Source: Streptomyces lydicus (GTDB taxonomy: Bacteria; Actinomycetota; Actinomycetes; Streptomycetales; Streptomycetaceae). From it: a stretch of 64,000 nt of DNA. This document shows, piece after piece, positions 26,814-35,837 of this stretch; position 1 is the first letter of the stretch, and every line of letters begins with the position of its first letter. The notes beneath the pieces are model-generated. The model did not search any database. It was given only the letters and a program-made list of their open reading frames with translations, and was not told the origin of the DNA. The stretch lies in contig NZ_JNZA01000035.1 in NCBI RefSeq assembly GCF_000717345.1, forward strand, positions 1 to 64,000, written 5' to 3'. The position numbers and the translations under genes are program-made.

Positions 26814-28190
26814 GTGACCTCGGACGACCCCCCATCCCCCGCCCCCGGACGGCCCGCGCGCCGGCGCCTGCGCGCCCTGCTGCCGGACCCGGCTCCCTGG
26901 CGCTCCTCGCACGACTTCCGGCTGATGTGGTGCGCGGGCGCGATCACCGTCTTCGGCAGCTTCCTGACCTTCGTGGCGCTGCCGCTGCAACTCAAGGAGC
27001 TGACCGGCTCCACCCTCGCGGTCGGTGCGCTGGGTGCGGTGGAACTCGTCCCGCTGATCGTCTTCGGGCTGTACGGCGGTGCGCTCGCGGACGCCATGGA
27101 CCGCCGCCGGCTGATCCTGTGGACGGAGAGCGCGCTCGGCGTGATCGCCGTGGTGCTGCTCCTGAACAGCCTGCTGCCGCACCCCTTCGTATGGCCGCTG
27201 TACGCGACCGCGGCGGTGTCCAGCGCGCTGACCGGTCTCCAGCGGCCGGCCCTGGACGCGATCGTGCCGCGGATCGTCCCGCACGACCAGCTCGCCGCAG
27301 CCGCCGCGCTCAACGCGCTGCGCTGGCAGATCGGCGCCGTCGCGGGCCCGGCGCTGGCCGGCGGCCTGCTCGCGTACGCCGGCCTGACCTGGGCGTACGC
27401 CATCGATGCGGCCACCTACGGGATCTCCGTGCTGCTCGCGGTGCGGCTCGCGCCGCAGCCCGCCGCGCACGAGGCGCGCAAGCCGTCGCTGCGCGGGATC
27501 GCCGAGGGCGCGCGCTACGCGTGGAGCCGCAAGGAGCTGCTGGGCACCTACGCGATCGACCTGACCGCGATGCTGTTCGCCTTCCCCCTGGCGGTGTTCC
27601 CGTTCCTCGCCGAGGACCTGCACGCGCCCTGGGCGCTGGGGCTGATGTACGCGGCGCTGCCGGCCGGGTCCCTGGTGGTGAGCCTGACCAGCGGCTGGAC
27701 GTCGCGGGTGCACCGGCAGGGCCGGGCGATCGCCCTGGCCGCCGCCGGGTGGGGGCTGGCGATCACCGCCGCCGGGCTGCTGCACGACGTCTGGCTGGTG
27801 CTGCTGTGCCTGACACTGGCCGGCTCCTGCGACATGATCAGCGGCATCTTCCGCTCGGCGCTGTGGAACCAGACCATCCCCGACGAGCTGCGCGGCCGGC
27901 TGGCCGGCATCGAGCTGCTGTCGTACTCGGCGGGCCCGCAGCTGGGCCAGGTCCGGGCCGGCGGGATGGCGGCGCTGACGGGCGTGCGGGCGTCGGTGTC
28001 GGCGGGCGGGCTGCTGTGCTTCGCGGGGGTGGCGCTGCTGGCGCTGGGCCTGCCGAAGCTGATGGCGTACGACTCCCGGACGGATGAGCACGCCCGGCGG
28101 ATGCGGGAGCGGCGGGCCGCCGGGAGCGGGCGCGGGGACCGGGACGGCGCCGCACCGCGGGATCCCGGCGCGGCCCCGGCCGTCGCCTGA
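26814..28190 (+). CDS. MFS exporter, EntS-like (DHA3)
   Basis: A 458-residue 12-helix transporter of the MFS_3/EntS class, whose known members export siderophores or drugs. Signature parts are [20 protein letters not shown] (helix 1), [14 protein letters not shown] (motif A) and the late [18 protein letters not shown] typical of this subgroup. The GTG start is chosen for the usual distance to helix 1; the C-terminal 40 residues are charged and disordered. No siderophore gene is adjacent, though iron genes lie 3 kb downstream. Confidence 0.82.
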   Translation: MTSDDPPSPAPGRPARRRLRALLPDPAPWRSSHDFRLMWCAGAITVFGSFLTFVALPLQLKELTGSTLAVGALGAVELVPLIVFGLYGGALADAMDRRRLILWTESALGVIAVVLLLNSLLPHPFVWPLYATAAVSSALTGLQRPALDAIVPRIVPHDQLAAAAALNALRWQIGAVAGPALAGGLLAYAGLTWAYAIDAATYGISVLLAVRLAPQPAAHEARKPSLRGIAEGARYAWSRKELLGTYAIDLTAMLFAFPLAVFPFLAEDLHAPWALGLMYAALPAGSLVVSLTSGWTSRVHRQGRAIALAAAGWGLAITAAGLLHDVWLVLLCLTLAGSCDMISGIFRSALWNQTIPDELRGRLAGIELLSYSAGPQLGQVRAGGMAALTGVRASVSAGGLLCFAGVALLALGLPKLMAYDSRTDEHARRMRERRAAGSGRGDRDGAAPRDPGAAPAVA

Positions 28191-28227
28191 CCCGCGCCGG
28201 TCCGGCCGGCGGGGCGGGGCCGGCGGT

Positions 28228-28458
28228 TCAGTCCTCGTCGGGGCCGCTCCGGCCCGTGTCCTGCCACCTGGGGTCGGTCTCCCACTCCACGTTCCGCTCC
28301 TGCGCGGTGGCCATGGCGTGCGCGGCCTCCTCGCGGGTGGCGTAGGGGCCGAAGCGGTCGGCGGCCCGGCACTCGGGGCCGTCCTCGACCTTCTTGTGCT
28401 TGAGGCAGTAGTACCACTCGCCGGGCTTACCGGCCGTCCGTCTCTTGAACAGCGCCAT
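28228..28458 (-). CDS. Small conserved Actinobacterial protein
   Basis: A 76-residue protein preceded by AGGAGG, so certainly expressed if transcribed. It reads [35 protein letters not shown], with two Cys and a His that could bind metal and an FGPY-x-EEA turn reminiscent of SPOR-type repeats. I know related short proteins in Streptomyces but no function. It diverges from map across a 66-bp promoter gap. Confidence 0.8.
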   Translation of the reverse strand: MALFKRRTAGKPGEWYYCLKHKKVEDGPECRAADRFGPYATREEAAHAMATAQERNVEWETDPRWQDTGRSGPDED

Positions 28459-28511
28459 CGCCGCCTCCTGTGGGTCTTCCGTGACCTTCATCCTGCCCGA
28501 CGGCCCGCGGA

Positions 28512-28517
28512 TACACT
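28512..28517 (+). promoter_or_regulatory. Candidate -10 element for leaderless map mRNA
   Basis: TACACT ends 7 nt before the map ATG with no Shine-Dalgarno sequence between, so transcription should start at the ATG. The matching -35 is poor (TTCATC at about 28488). Confidence 0.45.
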
Positions 28518-28524
28518 CGCTGGC

Positions 28525-29382
28525 ATGTCTGGCCAGTCGCTTCTTGTCCCGGGGAAGATCTCCCCCACCCGCCCCGTCCCCGCCTCGATCCGGCGCCCCG
28601 AGTACGTCGGGAAGGACGCGCCCACGCCCTATACGGGGCCCGAGGTGCAGGACGCCGAAACGATCGAGAAGATGCGGATCGCCGGCCGGATCGCCGCGCA
28701 GGCGATGGCGGAGGCCGCCAAGCACATCCAGCCCGGTGTGACGACCGACGAACTGGACCGGGTCGCCCACGAGTTCATGTGCGACCACGGCGCCTACCCG
28801 TCCACGCTCGGCTACCGGGGCTTCCCCAAGTCGCTGTGCTCCTCGCTCAACGAGGTCATCTGCCACGGCATCCCGGACTCGACCGTCCTCAAGGACGGCG
28901 ACATCGTGAACCTGGACGTGACCGCGTACATCCACGGTGTGCACGGCGACAACAACGCCACGTACCTGTGCGGCGAGGTCGACGAGGAGTCCCGGCTGCT
29001 GGTGGAGCGGACCCAGGAGGCGCTCAACCGCGCGATCAAGGCGGTCAAGCCGGGCCGGCAGATCAACATCATCGGCCGGGTGATCGAGTCCTACGCCAAG
29101 CGCTTCGGCTACGGCGTGGTCCGTGACTTCACCGGTCACGGCATCAACTCGTCCTTCCACTCCGGCCTGATCGTTCCGCACTACGACAGCCCGCACCACA
29201 CCACCGACATCAAGCCCGGCATGACCTTCACCATCGAGCCGATGCTGACGCTGGGCACGCACGAGTACGACATGTGGCAGGACGGCTGGACGGTGGTCAC
29301 CAAGGACCGCAAGCGGACCGCGCAGTTCGAGCACACGCTGGTGGTCACGGACACCGGGGCGGAGATCCTCACCCTCCCCTGA
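28525..29382 (+). CDS. map: Methionine aminopeptidase, type I
   Basis: Removes the N-terminal Met from nascent proteins. The 285-residue enzyme has an N-terminal extension of about 40 residues ([18 protein letters not shown] region ending in RPEYVGKD) as in the longer actinobacterial isoform, then the pita-bread domain. Metal ligands are visible in [18 protein letters not shown] (two Asp), FTGHGI (His), FTIEPML (Glu) and the final FEHTL (Glu). A Pro-rich N-terminal stretch of this kind can serve ribosome binding. It stands alone with a leaderless-type promoter. Confidence 0.96.
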   Translation: MSGQSLLVPGKISPTRPVPASIRRPEYVGKDAPTPYTGPEVQDAETIEKMRIAGRIAAQAMAEAAKHIQPGVTTDELDRVAHEFMCDHGAYPSTLGYRGFPKSLCSSLNEVICHGIPDSTVLKDGDIVNLDVTAYIHGVHGDNNATYLCGEVDEESRLLVERTQEALNRAIKAVKPGRQINIIGRVIESYAKRFGYGVVRDFTGHGINSSFHSGLIVPHYDSPHHTTDIKPGMTFTIEPMLTLGTHEYDMWQDGWTVVTKDRKRTAQFEHTLVVTDTGAEILTLP

Positions 29383-29440
29383 CGCGGCCGGCGGGGTCTG
29401 CCGCGTCGGGCCCCGCCGTCACCGGTCCCTGGCCGGAACT

Positions 29441-29462
29441 TTTACCGACAGGATGTCGGGAA
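29441..29462 (+). promoter_or_regulatory. Operator copy 1 upstream of heme oxygenase
   Basis: Contains the palindrome CCGACAGGATGTCGG (arms CCGAC and GTCGG) inside a 22-bp unit that begins TTTACC and ends GGGAA. An almost identical unit follows 36 bp later. The sequence does not resemble a DmdR iron box; it looks more like a TetR-class site. Confidence 0.6.
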
Positions 29463-29476
29463 CAGGCGTAGGCTGG

Positions 29477-29498
29477 TTTACCGACAGGACGTCGGGAA
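29477..29498 (+). promoter_or_regulatory. Operator copy 2 upstream of heme oxygenase
   Basis: Same 22-bp unit as copy 1 with one substitution (CCGACAGGACGTCGG). The 36-bp centre-to-centre period is about three and a half helical turns. It ends 99 bp before the chosen heme oxygenase start. Confidence 0.6.
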
Positions 29499-29597
29499 AG
29501 GTTGACCCAGGCACCGGCCAGGTGCCGGGCGGCCCGGTGGGACCCCGTCACCGCGGTCCCCGTTCCCGGCCGCTCCCCACGGCCCCGGAGGTCCGCC

Positions 29598-30311
29598 TTG
29601 GCAGCGTCCAGCCCGACCGGCCCGCGCCGCTCGTCCGGCGCCCCGCCCCCCGCGCCCGCGCCCGCGACGCCGTTCTCCACGGTCATCCGTACCGCCTCGC
29701 ACGACCAGCACACCGAGGCCGAGCACGCGCCGTTCATGAGCAACCTCCTCGGCGGCAGGCTCGGCGTGACGGCGTACCGCCGCTACACCGAACAGCTGTG
29801 GTTCCTCTACCGCGCGCTGGAGGACGCCTCCGGGGCGCTCGCCGGGGATCCGGTCGCCGGCCCCTTCCTCCGCCCCGAGCTGGCCCGCACCGCCGAGCTG
29901 GAGCGCGACCTCGCCCACCTCGGCGGCCCGTCCTGGCGCGACGGGCTGGCGCCGCTGCCGGCCACCGCCGCGTACGCGGACCGGGTCACCGCCTGTGCCC
30001 GCGACTGGCCGGCCGGCTATGTCGCCCACCACTACACCCGCTACCTCGGCGACCTCTCCGGCGGCCAGATCATCCGCGGCACGGCCGAGAAGACCTGGGG
30101 CTTCGCCCGCAAGGGCGACGGCGTGCGGTTCTACGTCTTCGAGGACATCGCCAACCCCGCCGCCTTCAAGCGCGCCTACCGCGCGCTGCTGGACGCGCTG
30201 CCGCTGGACGACCTGGAGAAGCAACGGGTCGTCGACGAGTGCAAGCTCGCCTTCCGGCTCAACACCGCGGTCTTCCGGGAGCTGGGCGAGCAGTTCCCGC
30301 TGAGCGCGTAG
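29598..30311 (+). CDS. hmuO: Heme oxygenase (biliverdin-producing)
   Basis: Opens heme to biliverdin, CO and Fe2+ with electrons from a reductase; used for iron from heme. The 237-residue protein has the proximal His in the segment TASHDQHTEAE, the distal helix Gly motif YLGDLSGGQIIRG, and FMSNLLGGRLG. I chose the TTG at 29598 because GGAGG lies 6 nt upstream; an earlier TTG at 29502 would add 32 Arg/Pro-rich residues. The N-terminal 25 residues are Pro/Ala-rich. Two tandem operators precede it. The iron-uptake operon lies 1 kb downstream. Confidence 0.92.
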   Translation: MAASSPTGPRRSSGAPPPAPAPATPFSTVIRTASHDQHTEAEHAPFMSNLLGGRLGVTAYRRYTEQLWFLYRALEDASGALAGDPVAGPFLRPELARTAELERDLAHLGGPSWRDGLAPLPATAAYADRVTACARDWPAGYVAHHYTRYLGDLSGGQIIRGTAEKTWGFARKGDGVRFYVFEDIANPAAFKRAYRALLDALPLDDLEKQRVVDECKLAFRLNTAVFRELGEQFPLSA

Positions 30312-30334
30312 GCCCACGTCGGCCCGCGCGGGCC

Positions 30335-31045
30335 CTACGGCACCTCGCGCCGCACCCGGCCGCCGACCTCGACGGTGCCGTCCGGGTACGGCCGGGTGAG
30401 GAGCTGCGAGCCGGCGCCCTGGCGGATGTCCAGGGGCCGGCCCAGCTCATGGGTCAGCAGCACGGCGGCGGCGCCGGTGGCCTCGTCCTCGACGATCGCC
30501 CCGGTACGAGCACCGGCTCCACCGGAGCGGCTGACGCCGCGCTCCTCAATGCGGCGCGGGAACCCCCGCGCGCGCACCACACCCGCGGACTCGTCCTGCC
30601 ACGCCCAGGCGTAGAGCCACCCCTCGCCCGGCGGCGGCGCGGGAAGTGCGTCGACCTCGGCCGCCGAGGCGTACCGTGCGGTCCGGCGCGACGGCACCCA
30701 CTCCGCGCGGCCGCGCACCCAGGTGAGGTCGCCCTCGAAGCGGACCTCGACCTCGCCGGCCGGCGGGCGCAGGACGCGCGGCGGCCGCCCCAGGCTCCGC
30801 AGCAGCCAGGCCAGCCCGACCAGCGGATGGCCGGCGAACGGGAGCGGGACGCTCGGGGTGCGGATGTCGACGGTGCCGCGCGCGGCGTCGTCGAGGAACA
30901 CCGTTTCGCTGAAGCCGAGTTGGGCGGCGAGCGCGGCCCGCTCGGCGTCGCCCGGGACCGCCGCGCCGTCGCGTACGACGCCCAGCGCGTTACCCGCGGC
31001 CCCGTCCGGCCCGCAGAACACCCGGAGCACCTCGATGTCGGTCAT
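30335..31045 (-). CDS. PhzF family isomerase-like protein
   Basis: A 236-residue PhzF-fold protein (two-lobed isomerase/epimerase class named from phenazine synthesis). Recognisable parts are the opening EVLRVFCGPDGAAGNALGVV, the catalytic-Glu segment QLGFSETVFL, and TPSVPLPFAGHPLVG. It is shorter than typical members (about 260-300), mainly in the C-terminal lobe (QGAGSQLLTRPYPDGTVEVGG). No phenazine genes are nearby. It is convergent with heme oxygenase and divergent from efeO. The substrate is unknown. Confidence 0.82.
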   Translation of the reverse strand: MTDIEVLRVFCGPDGAAGNALGVVRDGAAVPGDAERAALAAQLGFSETVFLDDAARGTVDIRTPSVPLPFAGHPLVGLAWLLRSLGRPPRVLRPPAGEVEVRFEGDLTWVRGRAEWVPSRRTARYASAAEVDALPAPPPGEGWLYAWAWQDESAGVVRARGFPRRIEERGVSRSGGAGARTGAIVEDEATGAAAVLLTHELGRPLDIRQGAGSQLLTRPYPDGTVEVGGRVRREVP

Positions 31046-31234
31046 CGGGCCATTGAATCGCAGGGGCCGGCGGGCGCCAGGGGTCGCCGGGCCGGCGAAA
31101 GCGCAGGTCATGACCGGTAAGCGAGGGCGGCCCTTACCTTGACCCGCGCGTGACGGTTCCGTGACCCCGGGCGGGCCGATCCGTGATCGGGCCGTTGCGC
31201 ATGAGAGCGGGATCACTGGACAGAGTGGCCAGAA

Positions 31235-31253
31235 GTAGGTAAGCCTCAGATAA
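31235..31253 (+). promoter_or_regulatory. DmdR/IdeR-type iron box
   Basis: GTAGGTAAGCCTCAGATAA matches the actinobacterial DtxR-family box at about 14-15 of 19 positions by eye. It lies about 90 bp before the efeO start, and a second TTAGG-CTTAG sequence follows at about 31255-31269. Repression by iron-bound DmdR fits the downstream iron transporter. Confidence 0.6.
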
Positions 31254-31339
31254 GTTAGGGCCGCCTTAGTGGCGACCCTGACCCCTGTCTATTGTTCCGT
31301 ACGTCGTTTCCGTACATCCGAGCCCGCTTGGAGCCCCGT

Positions 31340-32494
31340 ATGCGAGCCCTTCGCTCCTCCGCCGTCGCCGCCGTCGCCGCGGCGGCGGCCGTCACCGCCG
31401 TCGCCGGCTGCGCCGCGAAGAACGACGGCAAAGGGGGCGGCAAGGGGACCGTCGAGGTGACCGCGACCGACTCCAGCTGCGAGCTCTCCACCAAGGAGTT
31501 CCCCGCCGGGCACGTCCGCTTCGCGGTGCAGAACAAGGGCTCCAAGGTCACCGAGGTGTACGTCTACGCGCCGGGCGACCGGATCGTGACCGAGCGGGAG
31601 AACATCGGGCCCGGCACCAGCGCGGAGATCACCGCCGAGGTCAAGGCCGGTTCGTACGAGATCGCCTGCAAGCCGGGCATGAAGGGCAACGGCATCCGGC
31701 AGAAGGTCACCGCCAGCGGCAAGGCCGCCGGCACGGCCAAGCGCGACCCGAAGCTGGACGCCGCGGTCGCCGCCTACCGCACGTACGTGCAGGAGCAGGC
31801 CGACCAGACCCTCCCGAAGGCGCAGAAGTTCGCCGACGCGGTCAAGGCCGGCGACCTGGAGGCGGCGAAGAAGGCGTACGCGCTCTCCCGCGTCGGCTGG
31901 GAGCGCACCGAGCCGGTGGCCGAGTCCTTCGGTGACATCGACCCCAAGGTCGATGTGCGGGCCGACGGGCTGGAGCCGGGCCAGAAGTGGACCGGCTGGC
32001 ACAAGCTGGAGAAGTCCCTGTGGGAGACCAAGAAGATCTCCGGGGACGACAAGAAGCTCGCCGACCAGCTGATGACCGACCTGAAGGACTGGCAGAAGCG
32101 GGTCGGCAAGGCCGAGATCACCCCGACCAGCATGGCCAACGGCGCCAAGGAGCTGCTCGACGAGGTGGCCACCGGCAAGGTCACCGGTGAGGAAGAGCGC
32201 TACAGCCACACCGACCTGATCGACTTCCAGGGCAATGTCGAGGGCGCCGAGAAGGCGTACGAGCTGCTGAAGCCGGTCGCCGCCAAGAACGAGCCGGCGC
32301 TGGCCAAGGAGCTGGACAAGCAGTTCACGGCGATCCACGCGCAGCTCGACAAGCACCGCGACGACAAGGCCGCCGACGGCTTCGCCTCGTACGACACGGT
32401 CTCCAAGAGCGAGCGCAAGGAGCTGTCCGACGGCGTCAACGCGCTCGCGGAGCCGCTGTCCAAGCTGGCCGCCGCCGTGGCCACCGTCAAGTAG
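31340..32494 (+). CDS. efeO: EfeO iron-uptake lipoprotein
   Basis: Extracytoplasmic component of the EfeUOB ferrous/ferric uptake system. The 384-residue protein has a lipobox ending at Cys24 (VAGC), an N-terminal cupredoxin-like domain (about 40-135) and a C-terminal M75/imelysin-like helical domain (about 140-384) with the metal motif HxxE at His221-Glu224 (GWHKLEKSLWE). It is first in the operon efeO-efeB-efeU, behind an iron box. GGAG precedes the chosen ATG; 16 more residues are open upstream. Confidence 0.94.
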   Translation: MRALRSSAVAAVAAAAAVTAVAGCAAKNDGKGGGKGTVEVTATDSSCELSTKEFPAGHVRFAVQNKGSKVTEVYVYAPGDRIVTERENIGPGTSAEITAEVKAGSYEIACKPGMKGNGIRQKVTASGKAAGTAKRDPKLDAAVAAYRTYVQEQADQTLPKAQKFADAVKAGDLEAAKKAYALSRVGWERTEPVAESFGDIDPKVDVRADGLEPGQKWTGWHKLEKSLWETKKISGDDKKLADQLMTDLKDWQKRVGKAEITPTSMANGAKELLDEVATGKVTGEEERYSHTDLIDFQGNVEGAEKAYELLKPVAAKNEPALAKELDKQFTAIHAQLDKHRDDKAADGFASYDTVSKSERKELSDGVNALAEPLSKLAAAVATVK

Positions 32495-32518
32495 TCCGCC
32501 GCAGGGCAAGGGGTCAAG

Positions 32519-33856
32519 ATGACGCACGACGACGGCAAGACGAGCACGGACGCGACCGCCGGCAACGAGAAGGGTGCCGAGGGCACGCAGCCGGCCAACG
32601 GGCGGACGCCTTCCCGGCGTTCGCTGATCGGCTGGGGCGGGGCCGGGCTGGCGCTCGGCGCGGTCGCGGCCGGCGGGACGGCGGCGGCGCTGCGCACCGG
32701 CAGCGACGCCCAGCCGGCCGGCGCGGACGCCACCGCGGGCGCCGCCATCACCTTCCACGGCGCGCACCAGGCGGGCATCGCCAGCGCCGTCCAGGACCGG
32801 CTGCACTTCGCCGCGTTCGACGTCACCACCGACGACCGCGACGAGCTGATCGCGCTGCTCAAGGAGTGGACGAAGGCGGCCGCGCGGATGACGGCCGGCG
32901 ACGCGGTCGGCGACGGCGCGGTCGGCGGACTGGCGGAGGCCCCGCCGGACGACACCGGCGAGGCGCTCGGTCTGCCGCCGTCCCGGCTCACCCTGACCTT
33001 CGGCATCGGACCGACGCTGTTCGAGAAGGACGGCAAGGACCGGTTCGGCCTCAAGGACCGGCGGCCCGAGGCGCTGATCGACCTGCCGCAGTTCCCCGGC
33101 GACAACCTCGACAAGACGCGCAGCGGCGGCGATCTGTGCATCCAGGCATGCGCGGACGACCCGCAGGTCGCGGTGCACGCGATCCGCAACCTGGCCCGGA
33201 TCGGCATGGGCAAGATCGCCATCCGCTGGTCGCAGCTCGGCTTCGGCAAGACGTCCTCGACGACGCCGGACGCCCAGACGCCGCGCAACATGCTGGGCTT
33301 CAAGGACGGCACCCGGAACATCGCGGGCACCGACACCGCGGCGCTGGACAAGCACGTGTGGGTCGGCGAGAAGGACGAGAAGGGCAAGGCCGGCTGGATG
33401 GCCGGCGGCTCCTACCTCGTCGCCCGCCGGATCCGGATGCACATCGAGACCTGGGACCGCACCTCGCTCAAGGAGCAGGAGGACGTCTTCGGCCGCGACA
33501 AGGGCGAGGGCGCCCCGGTCGGCCGGAAGAACGAGCGCGACGAGCCGCATCTGAAGTCGATGCTGCCGACCGCGCACGTCCGCCTGGCGCACCCGGACAC
33601 CAACGGCGGGATACGCATCCTGCGCCGCGGCTACTCCTTCACCGACGGCACGGACGGCCTGGGGCGGCTGGACGCGGGGCTGTTCTTCCTCGCCTACCAG
33701 CGCGACGTCCGCGAGGGCTTCGTCCCCCTCCAGCGGCGGCTGGCGGCCAACGACGCGCTCAACGAGTACATCCAGCACGTGGGTTCAGCGGTCTTCGCGG
33801 TCCCGCCGGGCGTCCGGAATGCGGACGACTGGTGGGGCCGGCAGCTGTTCGCCTGA
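32519..33856 (+). CDS. efeB: EfeB DyP-type peroxidase/deferrochelatase
   Basis: A 445-residue Tat-exported heme peroxidase that in the Efe system oxidises iron or extracts it from heme. The signal peptide has RRSLIGWGGAGLALGA near residues 34-50. The DyP motif GxxDG is GFKDG with catalytic Asp263, and the heme-ligand His region appears later (DVREGFVPLQRRL follows). The gene starts 24 bp after efeO and precedes efeU by 45 bp, giving one operon. Co-occurrence with heme oxygenase next door suggests parallel routes for heme iron. Confidence 0.94.
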   Translation: MTHDDGKTSTDATAGNEKGAEGTQPANGRTPSRRSLIGWGGAGLALGAVAAGGTAAALRTGSDAQPAGADATAGAAITFHGAHQAGIASAVQDRLHFAAFDVTTDDRDELIALLKEWTKAAARMTAGDAVGDGAVGGLAEAPPDDTGEALGLPPSRLTLTFGIGPTLFEKDGKDRFGLKDRRPEALIDLPQFPGDNLDKTRSGGDLCIQACADDPQVAVHAIRNLARIGMGKIAIRWSQLGFGKTSSTTPDAQTPRNMLGFKDGTRNIAGTDTAALDKHVWVGEKDEKGKAGWMAGGSYLVARRIRMHIETWDRTSLKEQEDVFGRDKGEGAPVGRKNERDEPHLKSMLPTAHVRLAHPDTNGGIRILRRGYSFTDGTDGLGRLDAGLFFLAYQRDVREGFVPLQRRLAANDALNEYIQHVGSAVFAVPPGVRNADDWWGRQLFA

Positions 33857-33901
33857 CACCGCCGACATGGCGATGAAGTTCAAGGAAGGGAAGGGACCGG
33901 C

Positions 33902-34894
33902 GTGTTCGGCAACTACCTGATCGGTCTGCGCGAGGGCCTGGAAGCCAGCCTCGTCGTCTGCATCCTGATCGCCTATCTGGTCAAGACCGGCAGGCGGGAG
34001 GCGCTGCGCCCGGTCTGGCTCGGCATCACCCTCGCGGTGGTGCTGTCGTTCGCGTTCGGTGCGGCGCTCCAGTTCGGCTCGGAGACGCTGACGTTCAAGG
34101 CGCAGGAGGCGCTCGGCGGTTCGCTGTCGATCATCGCGGTGTGCCTGGTGACGTGGATGGTCTTCTGGATGCGGCGCACCGCGCGGCATCTGAAGAAGGA
34201 GCTGCACGGCAAGCTGGACGCGGCGCTGCAGATGGGCACCGTGGCGCTGGTGATCACCGCGTTCCTGTCGGTCGGCCGGGAGGGCCTGGAGACCGCGCTG
34301 TTCATCTGGACCGCCGCGCAGTCCGCCAACGACGGCGTACGGCCGCTGATCGGGGCGCTGCTGGGGCTGCTGACGGCCGTCGTGCTGGGCTGGCTGTTCT
34401 ACCGCGGCGCGGTGCGGATCAACCTGGCGAAGTTCTTCACCTGGACCGGCGCCATGCTGGTGGTGGTCGCGGCGGGCGTGCTGGCGTACGGCTTCCACGA
34501 TCTTCAGGAGGCGGACATCCTGCCGGGGCTCGGCTCGCAGGCGTTCGACATCAGCGCGCAGATCCCGGCGGACAGTTGGTACGGCACCCTCCTCAAGGGC
34601 ATCTTCAACTTCCAGCCGGACCCGACCGTCCTCCAGGTCACGGTGTGGGCTCTGTATCTGGTCCCCACGCTGTCGTTCTTCTTCGCCCCCGGTAGGGTTG
34701 CGCCGAATCGTGCCACCCCGGCGGCTGCCCAGTCCGCCCCGGTCGCCCCGAAGGAGCCCGAGCCCCATGACACGCAGGTCGCCGTTCCGGGTGCCCGCAG
34801 CACTGACGTCGGCAGCGACGGCGCTGGTGATACTGAGCGGGTGCATGACGGTGCACGGCGAGAGGGAGATGCTGCCGGCGGTGGGGAAGGCTGA
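33902..34894 (+). CDS. efeU: EfeU FTR1-family iron permease
   Basis: A 330-residue membrane permease that imports iron oxidised by EfeB. Seven hydrophobic segments occupy residues 1-265. The two iron-binding REGLE motifs are at residues 10-14 and 126-130. The GTG start is preceded by GGAAGGGAAGGG. The last 65 residues (after SFFFAPGR) are low-complexity and overlap the next gene by 128 bp in another frame, so the authentic C-terminus may once have ended near residue 265-270. Gene order is efeO-efeB-efeU, unlike the enterobacterial U-O-B. Confidence 0.93.
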   Translation: MFGNYLIGLREGLEASLVVCILIAYLVKTGRREALRPVWLGITLAVVLSFAFGAALQFGSETLTFKAQEALGGSLSIIAVCLVTWMVFWMRRTARHLKKELHGKLDAALQMGTVALVITAFLSVGREGLETALFIWTAAQSANDGVRPLIGALLGLLTAVVLGWLFYRGAVRINLAKFFTWTGAMLVVVAAGVLAYGFHDLQEADILPGLGSQAFDISAQIPADSWYGTLLKGIFNFQPDPTVLQVTVWALYLVPTLSFFFAPGRVAPNRATPAAAQSAPVAPKEPEPHDTQVAVPGARSTDVGSDGAGDTERVHDGARREGDAAGGGEG

Positions 34895-35756
34895 GGGCGC
34901 CAAGGCGCTCGCGCACTTCACCGACGGCTACAACAAGGCCAACCGTCAGCTCGACCCGGCGCTGAACCCCGCCATCGAGGCGGGCGCGCTGCTCGCCATC
35001 GACCAGGCGGGGGTGAAGGCGGCGCACGCGCTGCGCCCGCAGGGCAACCCGGCCTTCCCGCCGCTGGAGTTCAAGGACGCGCACTTCACCGTGCCCAAGC
35101 AGGCGGGCTGGCCGAAGTACTTCGTCGCGGACGCGCTCAGCAACCGCAAGGGCCCCGACGGCTCGCCGAGCCGGTGGTTCCTGGTGTTCAGCCGCAACGG
35201 CATCGACGAGAAGTGGCGTGCGGTGTACTTCGCCACCTTCGACGGCAACAAGGCGCCGGAGCTGAAGAAGGACGCGGACGGCTACGCCGAGGCGGTGCCG
35301 GCCGGCGGCGGGTCCGGTCTGGCGGTCGCCCCGGGCAAGCTGAGCCGGACCTACGCGGACTACCTCAACACCGGCAAGGGCGACGCCTTCGCGCCCGGCA
35401 AGAACACCGACAAGCTGCGGGCGCTGCGCGCGAAGCAGGCGACCCAGGTCGGTGCCCGCCTCCAGTGGGAGGATCAGCCGGCGGACTACCCGCCGGTCGC
35501 GCTGCGCACGGCGGACGGCGGGGCGCTGGTGTTCTTCTCGACCGTCTACCACACGCAGAAGACGTGGTTCGAGGGCGCGAAGATCACCGTGCCGGCGAGC
35601 CTTCAGGGCATCGTGGAGGGGTCGCCGAAGGGTTCCAACCGGCTGACGTTCACCACGGTCTCGGGGCAGGCGGTGAAGGTTCCGGCCGAGGACGCCGGCG
35701 GCAAGATCCAGATGCTGAGCCGCAACGAGCGGATCACTTCGGTGCGGGCGCAGTAA
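34767..35756 (+). CDS. Hypothetical lipoprotein in the efe operon
   Basis: A 329-residue exported protein with a lipobox ending LVILSGC near residue 26. The mature part is a soluble mixed fold with WFLVFSRNG, EKWRAVYFATF and DGGALVFFSTVYHTQKTW, resembling the DUF8094-like secreted proteins of Streptomyces, function unknown. AAGGAG lies 10 nt before the ATG. The start lies inside efeU, so translation is coupled with it. A strong terminator follows, ending the efe transcription unit. Confidence 0.8.
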   Translation: MTRRSPFRVPAALTSAATALVILSGCMTVHGEREMLPAVGKAEGAKALAHFTDGYNKANRQLDPALNPAIEAGALLAIDQAGVKAAHALRPQGNPAFPPLEFKDAHFTVPKQAGWPKYFVADALSNRKGPDGSPSRWFLVFSRNGIDEKWRAVYFATFDGNKAPELKKDADGYAEAVPAGGGSGLAVAPGKLSRTYADYLNTGKGDAFAPGKNTDKLRALRAKQATQVGARLQWEDQPADYPPVALRTADGGALVFFSTVYHTQKTWFEGAKITVPASLQGIVEGSPKGSNRLTFTTVSGQAVKVPAEDAGGKIQMLSRNERITSVRAQ

Positions 35757-35763
35757 CGCAGGT

Positions 35764-35813
35764 CGCAGGACGAAGGGGCCGTCGGACGGATCCGACGGCC
35801 CCTTCGTCCTGCG
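35764..35813. terminator. Strong hairpin ending the efe operon
   Basis: A perfect 23-bp inverted repeat (35764-35786 with 35791-35813) around a 4-nt loop, containing GAAGGGGCCGTCGGA. It lies between convergent genes and probably serves both. Confidence 0.9.
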
Positions 35814-35837
35814 TGCGGGTGGCGCGCGGCGTGCGCG

